Of a stretch of 64,000 bases of DNA, positions 22,140 through 34,000 are shown in pieces (positions within the stretch are counted from its first letter, which is position 1; every line of letters begins with the position of its first letter). The stretch lies in assembly GCF_949987535.1 (NCBI RefSeq), contig NC_080081.1, positions 67,229,603-67,293,602 on the forward strand, in the 5' to 3' direction. The translations under genes were made by a program, and so were the position numbers. Under the pieces are notes generated by a model. That model was not told where the DNA came from and made no database searches. It was given only the letters and a program-made list of their open reading frames with translations. This DNA is from Balaenoptera acutorostrata. Its lineage: Eukaryota; Chordata; Mammalia; Artiodactyla; Balaenopteridae.

Positions 22140-23645
22140 TTTGGCAAAAATAATAAGGAAATGCAAGGGACCTAGAATAGCCAAAACAGTCTTGAAAAAG
22201 AGAGCAAATTTGGAGGACTCACACATCCAGATTTCAACATTTACTGCAAACCTACAGTAATCAAGACAGTATGGTACAGTGTGGCATAGGATAAATGTAT
22301 AGATTGGTGGAACAGAATGAAGTTTCCAGGAACAGTCCTTTACATTTATGGTCAATTGATTTTTGACAAGGGTACCCAAACAATTCAATGGCAAAAGAAG
22401 AATCTTTTCATCAAACATTACCGAGACAACTGGATTTCCACATGCAAAAGAATGAAGTCCATCTCCTCCCTCACACCCTACAAGAAAATTTAACTAAAAA
22501 TGAATTATAGACTTAAAAGTAACATATAAAACTATAAAACTTAGAAAATATAGGAGAAAATCTTTGTGACCTTGGGTTAGACAAAGCCTTCCTAGAGATG
22601 ACATCAGAAACATAAGCAACAAAGAAAATTAGATAAATTGGACTTTATTAAAAGTAAAAGCTTTTGTGCTTCAAATAATACCATCAAGAAAATAAAAGGA
22701 CAACATACAGAATGGGAGAAAATATTTGCAAATCATCTGTCTAATTTGTTTCTGGACTTGTATCTAAAATATATAAAGAAATCCTATAACTGCATAATAA
22801 AGCAAATCACTCAACTAAAAAAATGGGTGAAGGATCTGAATACACATCTCTCCAAAGAAGGTATACAGCTGACCAATAAAAACATGAAAAGATGCTTAAT
22901 GTTATTAATCATTAAGCAAACTCAGATCAAAATAACGAGATACTACTTGGTAAAGACTAGGATGGTTATAAACGAAAAGAGAGCAAATAACAAGTGTTGA
23001 CAAGGATGTGGATAAATTGGAATTCTGATACATTGCTGGTGGAAATACAAAATAGTGTAGCCACTTTGGAAAACAGTATGGCATTTCCTTAAAAGGTTAA
23101 ATATAGAGTTATGATACAGCACAGCAATTCCACTCCTAGATAATACACCCAAGAGAATGGAAACAAAACACAAAAAATTTTACAGGAATGTTTACAGCAG
23201 CATTTTGCATAATAGCCAAAATACAAATACAGCCCAAATGTTCATCAGTTGATGCATAGATCAACACAATGTGGATTATCCATACAATGTTATTCAACAA
23301 TAAAAATGAATGAAGTACTGTTACATGTAAGAACATTGATGAGCCTTGAAAATATTATGCTAAATGAAAGAAGCCAGTCATAAAGGACTACGTATTGTAC
23401 AGTCTCATTTATGTGAAGTGTTCAGATAGGCAAATATAAAGAGAGGTAGCAGATTAATCATTGTCTGGGGCTAGGGCTATTGAGGACAAATGGGGAATAA
23501 CTGCTGATGTGTTTCAGGGTTTCTTTTGAGGGTAATTAAAATATTCTATAATTGATGTGAATGTACTAAAAACCAGTAAGTTGTACACTTGAAATATGTA
23601 AATTGTATGGTATGTGAATTATATCACAATAAAGCTATTAAAATT
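22140..23645 (+). mobile_element. Old L1M-type LINE, 3' part
   Basis: Decayed ORF2 and 3' UTR: 'ctacagtaatcaagacagta', 'atggtcaattgatttttgac', 'gaatgggagaaaatatttgc', 'ttgtacacttgaaatatgta', ending 'atcacaataaagctatt'. The longest surviving frame is 120 codons at 22638-23000. It is more diverged than the copies at 1 and 17098. Confidence 0.9.
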
Positions 23646-24540
23646 ATTTTGGGAAGCTTATGTTAAATCTTCTATGCTTGTTTTATATAAAATTTAAGGA
23701 AAAGGATTTTCTTAAGACAAAGGAGAAAATAGTATAAATTTCTAAACTTAAAACTTCCAAGAATTTAAAATGTATGCTACAAACGTAAAATATGATCAGT
23801 ACAGTCACTGTGGCAATATCTTCACCCTGCATAATTTAATTTTCAAATATTTATACATTCATTAAAATGCAGGAGAGTTGAATCAATATGTGGAGACACT
23901 TTAAACTCTTTAGAGAATTTCTATCTTATAAATCTTCTACAATATTCAGTCTCAAGTAACTGCTTCAGAAAATAATCTTTGAAAAGTGCTTCTGATATGA
24001 TAATTTCTAGTAGAAAGTAAGTTTCCATTCCACTGAGTTTATGATGTTTATGTAATTAAAATACAACCGATTGCTCTGAGAAACTATTACATTTCTGAGG
24101 TTTGAGGAACAATAAGAAATGTAACATTATCAATGCACTCATGTTTTTAAATGAGTACCAAGTGAAAATATATCAATATTTTTAGCTGGAAATGTGTTAA
24201 TTACTCACTGATGTTGTAGTGTCAAAAAGAAGAATTTGACTCTTAACCAAAAGGAATTCACATTTGAAAGATAATTTCAGCTGAAATTGAAACGTTAAAT
24301 AGAAATAAGTACACTGTGAAGTCAAATGACTGGCAGTCATTTACAGAGTCACTGCCAGATCCCGGACTTGATTCCTGGACCTGAATGGCTATTGCCGAAG
24401 GTTTCAGGGTTGTCATTGAGTCCGATTCTCTCCAGCTCAGAATGTTTGCCCTCAGACTCAGAGAGAAGGAATGAAGGAGGAAAACCATTGGAGGCTTTAG
24501 CTCTTCTCTGGGAATCTGGGTGTGTATTCAACATTTAAAG
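23646..24540. other. Unassigned stretch, no gene seen
   Basis: The part at about 24330-24540 is less AT-rich, with overlapping short frames on both strands, but nothing recognisable. Confidence 0.4.
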
Positions 24541-25230
24541 ACATGTTGATAAGCACTGTGTACCAGGCATTGTGCAGAATTCTGGCAGTATAAAGCAGTC
24601 ATGACTTCTAGGAGCTCTTAGACTATTTCAAAGAGAGATCAGAGCAGTATTGGGACCAAATCAGGTGGGTCCTTGTAAGCTCCCATAAGGATTTTCTCTG
24701 AAGGAAATGAGCCATTGCAGGGTTGTCAGCAGAGAAGTAATATTATCTGTCTTTCACGTGCACGGAGACCGGGCTGCTCAACTGAGAACACACTGTAGAG
24801 AAGCAGGGATAGTGCAAGGGGGCTATTACAGTTATCGAAGTGCGAAATGGTGTGGCCTTGGCCAAAGGGTTAGCTAGAGAGGTGGCTTGCAGAGATATGG
24901 ATGTCTATACCCTGTATCATGATATATCTACAGTCTGATCTATTTAGGTTCTGGATACAAAGAGAGGTGGGAAGGCCACTGCCAAGCAGCGAAGAGGGTC
25001 GGGGAGTCATTCCATTCCTGCAGCTCAGTTTCAGAATACAGGGGCAGGAAGCCAGCCGAGAGACAGCAAGCACAGGTGGCACGGCTAAAGTGTGCTGGGG
25101 TGCAAATAACAACTTCCAGATGTCCAGAGGCTCCAAGAAGAGAAGACAGGGTAATGAAGAAAGTGACGGGCCAAGAAATGGTAGGGACTCCTGACATCTA
25201 GTTTCCATGGGAACATTTAGTCTTCAATTC
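24541..25230 (+). repeat. Old dispersed repeat, family not assigned
   Basis: 'gtaccaggcattgtgcagaa', 'aagtaatattatctgtcttt' and 'gggggctattacagttatcg' match the order of a widespread, old mammalian repeat whose name I cannot give with certainty. Overlapping frames of 112, 97 and 85 codons on both strands are incidental. Confidence 0.4.
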
Positions 25231-26163
25231 ACCAGTCTGGGAAACAAGAGGGCTTGTGGGTCATAAAGACTAAGAGGAGTCGATGACATGTCTTAGGAAT
25301 AATGCGTAACTACAACCCCCCCCTCCGCCCCCAGCTCTCTCCCAACACACACAGCGGTCTTTCCAGGAACCACAGGCAACCAGGTCGACAGAGACCACCA
25401 TTCCAAGGAACTTGCTGTGTCACTGAGGTGAATAACAGATTTATTATTTTTCTGCTTGCTAACTATTCCTTAGGCTATTGCATTTTTAATGAAGAATCTC
25501 AAAACCTTACAGTTTGAAATCACATCTGCAGGTACTCAATAGTCCAGGAAATCAGGTTATATTGTCCAGTCATTTATACAGTCAGCACTTTGGAGCATAT
25601 ATAATGTATGCCTGACATTGTGCTGCGGGTAGAGAATGAAAGGAATAATCACAAAACTCAGACCCTGCCCTTGAGGAGTGCAGAGTTAGACTATGAAGAC
25701 ACATTAAATGGCATATATTCAATGTGGAAAATAAGTCTCCTAGTCTAAGTCTGGGCAAAATTCATCCTTGGTTTGGTATTTGATATATATAAGATTATAG
25801 TTTGCAGTAGGCGAGGAAAATGGCCAAAAAAATCATTTGAAACAAATAATTTTTGAAGTAATCATGGGAGGGAAATATCAATGCCTAAACGAAGGGATGG
25901 CAAATGTTTTCCCCCTGAACTTTGAAAAATACTTCATAAATGAAGGAAGGATTTGGAAAAAGAATCTAAAAAATTAAAAGACGGAAAAGACTTAGGACAA
26001 TTAACTTTTTGTTTTAAAGATCACCTAAATTTAGCTCTCTCAGACACAGATCTTAGGCATCACAGGTCTTGAACCAAAAGACACAGAGGCCTGAACAACT
26101 ATGCCCAATTATTCCAGGGACATTTGTCCTGCAAGTACATTGTTCATACCTGCCTCTGGAGAG
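25231..26163. other. Unassigned; C-rich run and old repeat trace
   Basis: A C-rich run lies at about 25314-25335. A second copy of the 'tgtgccaggcactgtgct'-type repeat lies at about 25590-25740. No gene. Confidence 0.4.
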
Positions 26164-26601
26164 TGTGGTAGGAAGAAAAATGGCCTCCCAAAGATACACA
26201 CATTCTCATCCATGGAACCAGTGAATATGTTGTGCTACATGGCAAGAGCTAATAAATTTGCAGATGGAATTAAGGTTGCTAATCAGCTGACCTTAAAACA
26301 GACAAAGTATCCTGAATTATCCAGGTGGGCCTAATGTAATCACAAGCGTCTCTAAAAGATGGAAGAGGGAAGCAGAAGAATGTGTAAGAATAATGCAATG
26401 TGCTGGCTATGAAGGTGAACAGCTTCTAGAAGCTGCTTTACTCCAAGACCCTCCAGAAGGAATGCGGTCCTGCTTACACCTTGATTTTAGCTCAGTGAGA
26501 GCCATTTTGGACTTCTCCAGAACTGTTAGAGAATAAACTTGCCTTGTTTTAAGCCGCAAAACTGTGGTAATTTATTACAGCAGTGATAGGAAATTAACAC
26601 A
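26164..26601 (+). mobile_element. MLT1-type LTR (ERVL-MaLR), complete length
   Basis: The block starts 'tgtggtaggaagaaaaatgg' and ends 'ggaaattaacaca'. It matches MLT1 in order: 'aatatgttgtgctacatggc', 'aatcacaagcgtctctaaaa', 'ccttgattttagctcagtga', 'aagccgcaaaactgtggtaa'. The polyadenylation region 'gagaataaacttgcc' is in place. Confidence 0.9.
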
Positions 26602-26775
26602 GATAGCACGTGAAACTGACTGTTACATACCTCCACTTCTGCTCCTTTCACCCCACCCTGAATGCATAGTTATTTCTGATCAAAACTTATCCCCAGCTTT
26701 GTATCTCCAGTATCCAGCATGGTGCCTGGTACACAGTAGACACTTGGAAAATATTTGTTGAATCAATAAATGAAC
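26602..26775 (+). mobile_element. L2 LINE 3' end fragment
   Basis: 'ccagcatggtgcctggtaca', 'cagtagacacttggaaaata' and 'tttgttgaatcaataaatga' are the recognisable L2 3' terminus. Confidence 0.75.
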
Positions 26776-27880
26776 GAGAGACTATTCCATCTTTACCTTT
26801 AGTTGCTCACTTCAAGTTTATGTTTTTCTACTATATTCTCTTTCTATGACCTCATACTTTGGAACTGACAGTGATTCCATGGACAGACAAAACAGAGCAG
26901 CTAATTTGGAGGCTTCATATTGGTAATCAGATATTTAAGTGGATATCCATTAGCAGTTCACTTCCCTGCTGCCTTGCTTTTCTTATTCTTACATTTGAGG
27001 ACAAAGTTCAGCTCTTGTAAATCACTCCAGTTGCCATTTTAAAAGACCCTAACAGAATGAATGGTCCTGGAACATAAGCCTTGAATATACAGTCTGAAAC
27101 AAAAGCCTGTGAAAACCTGCAGAAAGCCTGAGCAGAAAACCTGAGAGGCTCTAATTTGGAGTTATAAATCTCGACATTTTCTTTTTCCTTTCTCCACCGA
27201 ACTGTTCAGCTCCAGCTTAACGGTTTTCAGTTATTACTACTTATAATCGTATAACTGCAGGGGCCCCCCCTTCCTACAGTCACATTGAAACACCTTGTCT
27301 CACAGGTAAATGGGGCTGTGAAAATTGATGTTGCATTCATTTTAGCTGCTTTTCATCTAAAATTATTCATACACTGAAAAAACTCCCTCTGTTTACTAAT
27401 CACTGACATGGAATTATTCATAATAAAAATAATTCTGAGTACTTTGAACATTTAACACCTTATTCAAAGCATTTCCCACACTTAAGAAAAATATTTTTCA
27501 TTAGAAAATAGAGAAAAACCTCACAAAAAGAATCTCATAATCCCACTACATTATTTTGTTATGTAAGGAAGCACTTTTTAAGTTTGGTGCTCATCCTTTC
27601 TGACTTTCTTTCCATTTCAAGATTTTAGCCAATTATCTTCAAAGTGTGCCTCAAGGTTGGCATGTAATTTGAAATTACTGCATTGAAAACGCTTCAAGGA
27701 TGGAAGTCACAACTGAAAGGGTCAATGCTAGGTTAATGTTAAGAAAAACCAAAGTGGCCTTCGGCAGCTAGGAACTTGCCAGGTCCTGCCAGCCACGCTT
27801 TGGTATTATGGGGAGCCTGGCACCCCTTAGCTGGTCCCTGGTGTTCTCCTGTTAAATGTCAACAATTTTCAGAGCACCAA
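26776..27880. other. Unassigned stretch, no gene seen
   Basis: No repeat family or coding frame recognised. An 8-base C run lies near 27263-27270. Confidence 0.4.
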
Positions 27881-28340
27881 CATCAGAGGAGGCCACTCTG
27901 TGGCCATGTTGGATCAAGACAAAAATAAGACCACTCTGTAATTATGTATGAACACTTCAGAAAAAAATTTTCCAAGGTACAAAAATTCCTCCATCTTCTC
28001 TGATATTACTAGATATAGCTTCTTTACTAGAATGAGTTTCTTCATTCTAGTCTACCCTCATTCAAGATAAGATTTATTGAGACACCCAGTTAAAGAATTA
28101 TCTCTGCTTTCTGACAATGCCTGATACAGAGTGAAGCCTTGTTTCCTTAAATCCTCCATAAAGCCACCTACCCAAAGCCCAGATCCACCACTGAGTAAGT
28201 CCTTCTGAATACCCTGTTACTGTGATGTCTTGCATTTCGCCCGTACTGTGTATTTCCTGTAATTGCTGTTAGCAGTCAACCCAATTCACTCAACTACACA
28301 TGTGTTTCTGGTGGCCTTTGGTCAGAGAGCCCTGACATTT
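27881..28340 (+). mobile_element. Possible old ERVL LTR, uncertain
   Basis: The 3' part ('gttactgtgatgtcttgcat', 'tcctgtaattgctgttagca', 'gtggcctttggtcagagagc', then 'cctgaca') resembles the end of an old ERVL-type LTR. The 5' limit is a guess. Confidence 0.35.
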
Positions 28341-28673
28341 CAGAGAAGAATGTCAAATAGATCCTAAAACCTGTTTGTTCAAATTTTGTATGCTATTTAT
28401 AGACACTGAAATTTTCTGAGAATTTACAGTGTCTAGCTGAATTCTAGGTGGTGAGGATTCTGCAGTGAAAGTGAAAAAGTTCTAGTTCTTATGGTCTTTA
28501 TACAGTATTGGGTTTGACGGTCATGTTTTAAAGAGGTTAAATGTTTCCTCAAAATATGGAGGAAAGTCCATTTGTATGTAACAAGTTTTTCTTCCGGATA
28601 CTTGTGTGTAATTTCTTCCGTGTAGCTCTGTTCTTAGGCTTTCTTAACAAAGAAATGTACATTAGGAAAAAAA

Positions 28674-28973
28674 TTATCCTACAACATACACACGATTGTA
28701 TAGAGAAGTTATAAGCCAGATGTGCTTTAAAGAAAGTAACTGTATGTGTTCTGTATGACAATGCACTGATGTGCTTATTTTTATCTGTAGAACTGTATCA
28801 CTGCTTTTGCTGTTCAGAAAGAGATTTTCTTGTAAATTCTCTAAGGTTTCATCCTCTAAGCATCTAAGTATCAAACATTGGTAAATATTGGTAATTTGGT
28901 CATCTTCAGTATCTGAACTCTGCAGCCTTTTAGATATGGATTGATTTTTTAAAAGATATTTACTGTTCTCCAA
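28674..28973 (-). pseudogene. Possible coding-derived fragment, unidentified
   Basis: A 99-codon minus-strand frame with a balanced, acidic and polar composition (for example QSSDTEDDQITNIYQCLI and LEDETLENLQENLF) that looks more protein-like than neighbouring frames. I do not recognise a family. Upstream in frame there are stops close by, there is no splice or poly-A evidence, and it may be chance. Confidence 0.2.
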
Positions 28974-29062
28974 TGTTGTAAATTTTATTGTCCTTCAAAT
29001 TATATAAGAGACTTCTTAGGAGTATCAACTAGGCCTATTGTTTTACAGAGTGAATAGGGTTT

Positions 29063-29136
29063 AGCGCTTTCATGTTAGCAATTTGTTCGCTGTTTTTATC
29101 ATTGGTAAATGAAAAACAGATTACCTAGAAGTACAC
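29063..29136 (+). repeat. Left arm of a 74-bp inverted repeat
   Basis: 'agcgctttcatgttagcaat' to 'acctagaagtacac'. The same sequence recurs inverted at 29672-29749. No family recognised. Confidence 0.92.
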
Positions 29137-29671
29137 TAGGTACTTTTCAATAGCATGGTGACAGTGCCATATTTCAATATATAATTTTATCTAAGGATAA
29201 TATAGTGTTAAAAAATATGGAACAATAATGTTACATATCATTTCGGAAGAGTGTTCTTTAACCAAGATAGATTAGTGGGAAAAAATGTAATTAATAACCC
29301 AAAGATCCTTTCTCCCTGCCCCAATTTGTTTGTTTATTTCCAAGTCATACCACCAGGTGATATTTGGGTCATTGGAGTCTCACTGGAATATAGTTGTCCT
29401 GAATTTACAGAGCGGGGCTGACGAAACGGATGCTCTGTTGAACACCTTTTACCATGTAATCCATTAATTTTGTCAATCTATCAACATTTGACCTTATGAT
29501 CATACCAAATGTAAAGAAGTGCACCTCGGTTAGGAAGGTCGAGTCTGTCAAACAGAAAACAAGCAGCTGGTGTGCAACACACGTTGATCTTTCACAAAAT
29601 AGCTTTGGTCTGACTCAGAACAGGATAGGATTTGCAAACCATTTTCCTTTAAACATTCTATTTAGAATTCG
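29137..29671. other. Spacer between inverted repeats, no gene
   Basis: A 535-bp spacer. A 63-codon plus frame at 29496-29687 runs into the right arm and has no recognised match. Confidence 0.5.
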
Positions 29672-29749
29672 GTGTACTTCTAGGTAACCTGTTCTTCATT
29701 TACCAACGATAGAAACAGTGAACAAATTAATTGCTAACATGAAAGCACT
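29672..29749 (-). repeat. Right arm of the inverted repeat
   Basis: The complement of this arm matches the left arm with six differences in 74 aligned bases plus one 4-base insertion (aatt). All six substitutions are transitions. Confidence 0.92.
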
Positions 29750-30139
29750 ATAATCTCTCGTAATTATACTGATTTTAAACGTCCATGTGGGTGGACTGTT
29801 ATTAAGTATTGGCACAATTTGTTCCTGAGTAGGCGGCAGTGTGTGCCCGATGTATCAGGAAATAAGACTAGATCCAAACTAATGCAAGAAGCATTTTCTT
29901 TATCAAAATGTATGTAAACATTTAGGAAAATGAGCGGCATTGCCAGACTTGCTCTTAGGCTAAAAATCAGAACTCCTCAGCCCATGCAGGAATAAAGCCT
30001 TTTATGATCTTGCGTTTGTCTGCCTCCACTGATTCTCAATTTTCACACGATGTTGTAGCTGTCTTCCCTGACCACTTTCCCAGGCTTCAGGATTTTTAGT
30101 ATTTTTCTTCTTAGCCAGGACAACTTCCTCCCCGGTTCT

Positions 30140-30420
30140 CCCCATCTTGAAAGAGGTTATCCTACTTATGTTTCCAGATTCTGGTCCAGTATCATCTCTC
30201 CTAGGAAGCCTTCCTGAATCTCTTAGGTGCCCTGCTCTGTGTTCCCATAGCACACTGTGGATATTACCATTTTAATAAAATCGTTTTGAGTACTTGCTTC
30301 CTTGCCTGCTTCCCCAGTTGGATTGTAAGAAACTTAAGTGCAAGAACATGATATCATTCATATTTATATTCCTGCCTTCTCAATAATTTGAATGAATGAT
30401 TTAATTAGCGAATCTAAATG
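30140..30420 (+). mobile_element. L2 LINE 3' region
   Basis: 'ctaggaagccttcctgaatc', 'ggtgccctgctctgtgttcc', 'catagcacactgtggatatt' and 'ggattgtaagaaacttaagt' follow the L2 3' consensus in order. A 'gaatgaatgatt' tail follows. Confidence 0.8.
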
Positions 30421-30599
30421 AATGAATGAATCTATATTAATAAATGATTTACTTCATTAATCTAAATAACCCAGCTACAAACCTTTTTAAAATAAAATAG
30501 CTGAATAGCACCTTCCTAACTTTAATGGATCTAAACATGTATATTGATATACTTGTTATTTGTTTTTTGATTTTTGTTTTTCTGTTGAAACTAGGATAG

Positions 30600-31110
30600 G
30601 AGCAGATTTCTACATCCATGTTCCTGGCTGCTTTATTCACCATAGACAAGAGGTAGAAACAACCCAAATCTCTATTAACAGATGACTGTACAAACTAAAT
30701 GTGATCTATATATACAATGGAATATGATTCAGCCTTTAAAAAGAAGGAAATTCTGAATATACTACAATAGGGATAAACCTTGGAAACCTTATGTAAGTGA
30801 AATAAGCCAGACAGAAAAGGACAAATACTATATGATTCTGTTTATATCTGGGGTAGTCAAATTCATAGAGACAGAAGGTAGCATAGTGGTTACCAGGGGC
30901 TGGGGAGAGAGATGACTGAGAAGTTAGCGTTTAATGGGGACAGAGTGTCAATTTGGGATGATGAAAAAATTCTAAAGATGGATAGCAATGATGGTTGCAC
31001 AACAATATGAATGTAATTAATGCCACTGAACTGTACTCTTAAAAATGATTAAAATGGTAAATCTTATATTTATGTATATTTTACTACAATTTTTAGAAAA
31101 CAAATTGTAT
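30600..31110 (+). mobile_element. Old L1M-type LINE, 3' end
   Basis: 'ttattcaccatagacaagag', 'acaatggaatatgattcagc', 'gtggttaccaggggctgggg' and 'ctgtactcttaaaaatgatt' are L1 ORF2 end and old 3' UTR sequence. No frame survives. Confidence 0.92.
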
Positions 31111-32699
31111 TATAACATGTTATACACACAGTCTCTAGGTGATAGAGATGTACATGCATTAGAACATTCTTGGCTGGGTGAAGTTAGAATGGAGCCTAGA
31201 AACATCACCCTCATGGAGGGCCTCCATTCATTCTAGGAAAACTTGCTTCTTTTGGCCACAGAAGGTGAGGGAGACTGAGACAAAAGGCCCGGGTCACTCC
31301 TTAATTTACATGGAACTCAAGGATCTCATGACAAAAAAAAAAAACTTGTTCTTAGCCTATAATTAAGATACAGACTTTTAAAATGGGAATAAGATGCTGA
31401 AAGACAATGGAGCTCTTGACCATAAAGAAGTCTGGCAGGACAGGTCAGACAGAAAACAGGGATCAATATTGGCAAAAGCAATGCCTGCAGGTACAATGAA
31501 ATTTATGCTGTACCTGGCGATCTCTGTTCCCTTCCCAAGGTATCTTTGTGGCCTGAGAAGCAGAGGGCTGTGGTATAAAGGGAAAAAAGAAAATGTCACA
31601 AGAGGGTCAACCACTCTGTGAAAATCAACCTACATGAACTGGTCAGGGAAAGTGAGGGGAGCTCTCCGACCAAAAGGAGACAGAGATGAGCAGCAGAAGT
31701 CAATGGCCTGATGGTACAAAGTAGGTCCACGTTGGTGGCAGTGGCCAGAGGCATTAGGGATGGGAACCAGCCTCAGCCAGCAATATATAGGGCCCAAAGG
31801 CAGCAGAGCTATGATGATCAAGAATGTCAAGAGCAATGGATTCCATGATGCAGGAGTTGGAGAGCTGCTAGCTACAGCCCAGATTATGTATAAGAATGAA
31901 GAAAATTTTGATCATCTCTTAGTTAAGTGGGGGGGAGCTCAGAGCATTGAGGTATGGGGTATTGCTATAAATGTGAGCTATTTGAACTCATCACTGTGTA
32001 AAATCAGACCTCATGAGGGTTTTATATAGCACAGATATATTTGAAATATTAAGGTTAGAACTTCAGTTTCCGTAAACTGTGATTTCATATAAATACTAAT
32101 AGCATTTTCTTTTATTCTCTGATTAACACTTAAAATGTTAACTATTTCAATCCCACCCACCCCGAATCTTAAGGCCTAAGAACCTCACAAAGAGCCCTAG
32201 GAGTTAAGATTATGCAACAATTATAGAAACTATATCCCTTATTTTCAACCATAGACATTGAAACATCTATGAATTACCATCCTCGTCTATTTTGGAACTA
32301 ATTTTACTTTGAATTAAATGGGTATGTCAATATAAATCCAGCAAAGAATTAGGAAAAAAGGCTTTCTTCTATATAACAGGCTTTAGGTATAGCCCCCCAG
32401 AGGATGTATTTCATTCTACCCCACAAAATTAAAAACAAGTGGAAATCAAGAGATTCCTACAATAAACAATCCTTTAAATATCTCCAAATATATTCCATTA
32501 GAACAATGCACAAGGGAGAAAAAAATTAACCCTTTATATCCACAAGACGAAGAAACCGTAATCTGTTTTCTCTCAGGATAAACTCAGCAGGGCAATGCCC
32601 GGGTTGTTCAAAGGCAGGAAGAGAGAAGAAAAAAGACAAAACATATAGTCAGAGCAGGAAAAGAAAGAATTTAGAGTTGAAAACATAAATAGGAAGAGT
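31111..32699. other. Unassigned, repeat-like, no gene
   Basis: Purine-rich, with overlapping frames up to 89 codons on both strands. The section 31400-31880 could be a decayed retroviral or LTR segment, but I could not place it. Confidence 0.35.
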
Positions 32700-33110
32700 A
32701 GATACCTCTAGGGTGGCTATTCAACAACTTATTTTCTTGGAATTGTGCTTTATGATTGGTCAGTCTGAAGATAGATACCCGGCCCAAAGTGGATCAAACA
32801 GATGCTTTCTTCCCAGACTGAAATATGGACCAGAAAATGGAGACTATTAGTCACTGAAGCCAAGTCTAGTGAATGATCATATTCAAGGACAAAAATGTCT
32901 GCTATTCCTATGATTAAGTCCCTATAGCAGTACTGATTCTTTCCCTACCCAGTTCTTTGTTATTCAGCCTTTTCTGTTTCTTTGAGATCTTCAGTACCTT
33001 TCAAATACATTCCTTTCCTCTTCCTCTTCCTCCCTCTCATCACTTAAGATTGCTTAAATGGATTTCTGTAGTTTGCATCCAAAAGAACCTTAATAAATAT
33101 AGTAGTCATA
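32700..33110 (+). repeat. Old repeat of unassigned family
   Basis: 'tttatgattggtcagtctga' early in the block and 'tgcatccaaaagaaccttaa' near its end match the two ends of an old mammalian interspersed repeat. The name is not certain. Confidence 0.35.
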
Positions 33111-33835
33111 GCATAAGACCCTTGAAATGTGGAGCATATCGGTAAAACTTTTCAATAAGCACTAACAGGGCGAGAAGAGTCAAGAATTTCTTCGAAGAGT
33201 CAAGAAGAGGGTGATATACTAGGATAAAAGAGTGCATCAAGAACCAGAAACCAGCCTAAAGCTCAGACTAGCAGGGCCTGAAAGCTGCAGAAATCTCCCC
33301 CTTGATCAGTCTCTTTGTGCCTAACTCAACTGTTCAACATTTATTATACCCAAGTTCAAAACAGCATTCAGGTGTTGCTGAGCTAGTAATCTCTAAACCT
33401 CAATGGACTCAATAACTATCATAATAGTCAGATATTTCTTCTGGTTCATTTTTAAAAAGTTGGGGGGAGATGCTTTACTAGTGAGAGACCTTTCTGCTGA
33501 AATCACCTGCCATTCAAACTGATTATAGAAGTAGAACCAGAGAGAAATAATTCCTACTCAAATATTACTCATAAAAAATTAGGAAAGTGAGCAATAAAAT
33601 CTTAGGCACTGAGAAACAGTCAAGAGAAATTCCTGTTGAAATGAATTTAAGCCACCAGTGTTAGTAGCTCTTGTATTCACACAATTACTATTTACTGTAT
33701 TGAAAGTCACAGGAGCTACAAGACACAATAGATTGTATCCCTGGAATGGGGAAACTGTGTCTAGAAATATCACCCACTGAAAATGAAACCAGAAATGAAG
33801 AAATTTCAAATTTGTTGAACATTCAAGTATAGTAT
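33111..33835. other. Unassigned stretch, no gene seen
   Basis: A short direct repeat of 'gaagagtcaagaa' lies at 33174-33208. Nothing else was recognised. Confidence 0.4.
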
Positions 33836-34000
33836 TCACATGGATTCCATGAAAGGTTTTCTCTATCCCCACTTTCCAAATGAAGAAACCCTCAGAGAAG
33901 TTAACTAACTTACCTAGGGATACCAGGCTAGTAAGTGATGGGGTTGGGATTCGACCAGATCTGTTCCAATCTAAATCCTATGCTATTCACATGGGCTGCA
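33836..34000 (-). mobile_element. MIR SINE
   Basis: 'actttccaaatgaagaaacc', 'ctagtaagtgatggggttgg' and 'gattcgaccagatctgttcc' are the complement of the MIR tRNA-derived and core regions. Confidence 0.85.

Noticed and set aside
24870..25208. Overlapping 112- and 97-codon frames on opposite strands
   Set aside because: They lie in an old dispersed repeat, and overlapping frames on both strands in a GC-richer patch are expected by chance.
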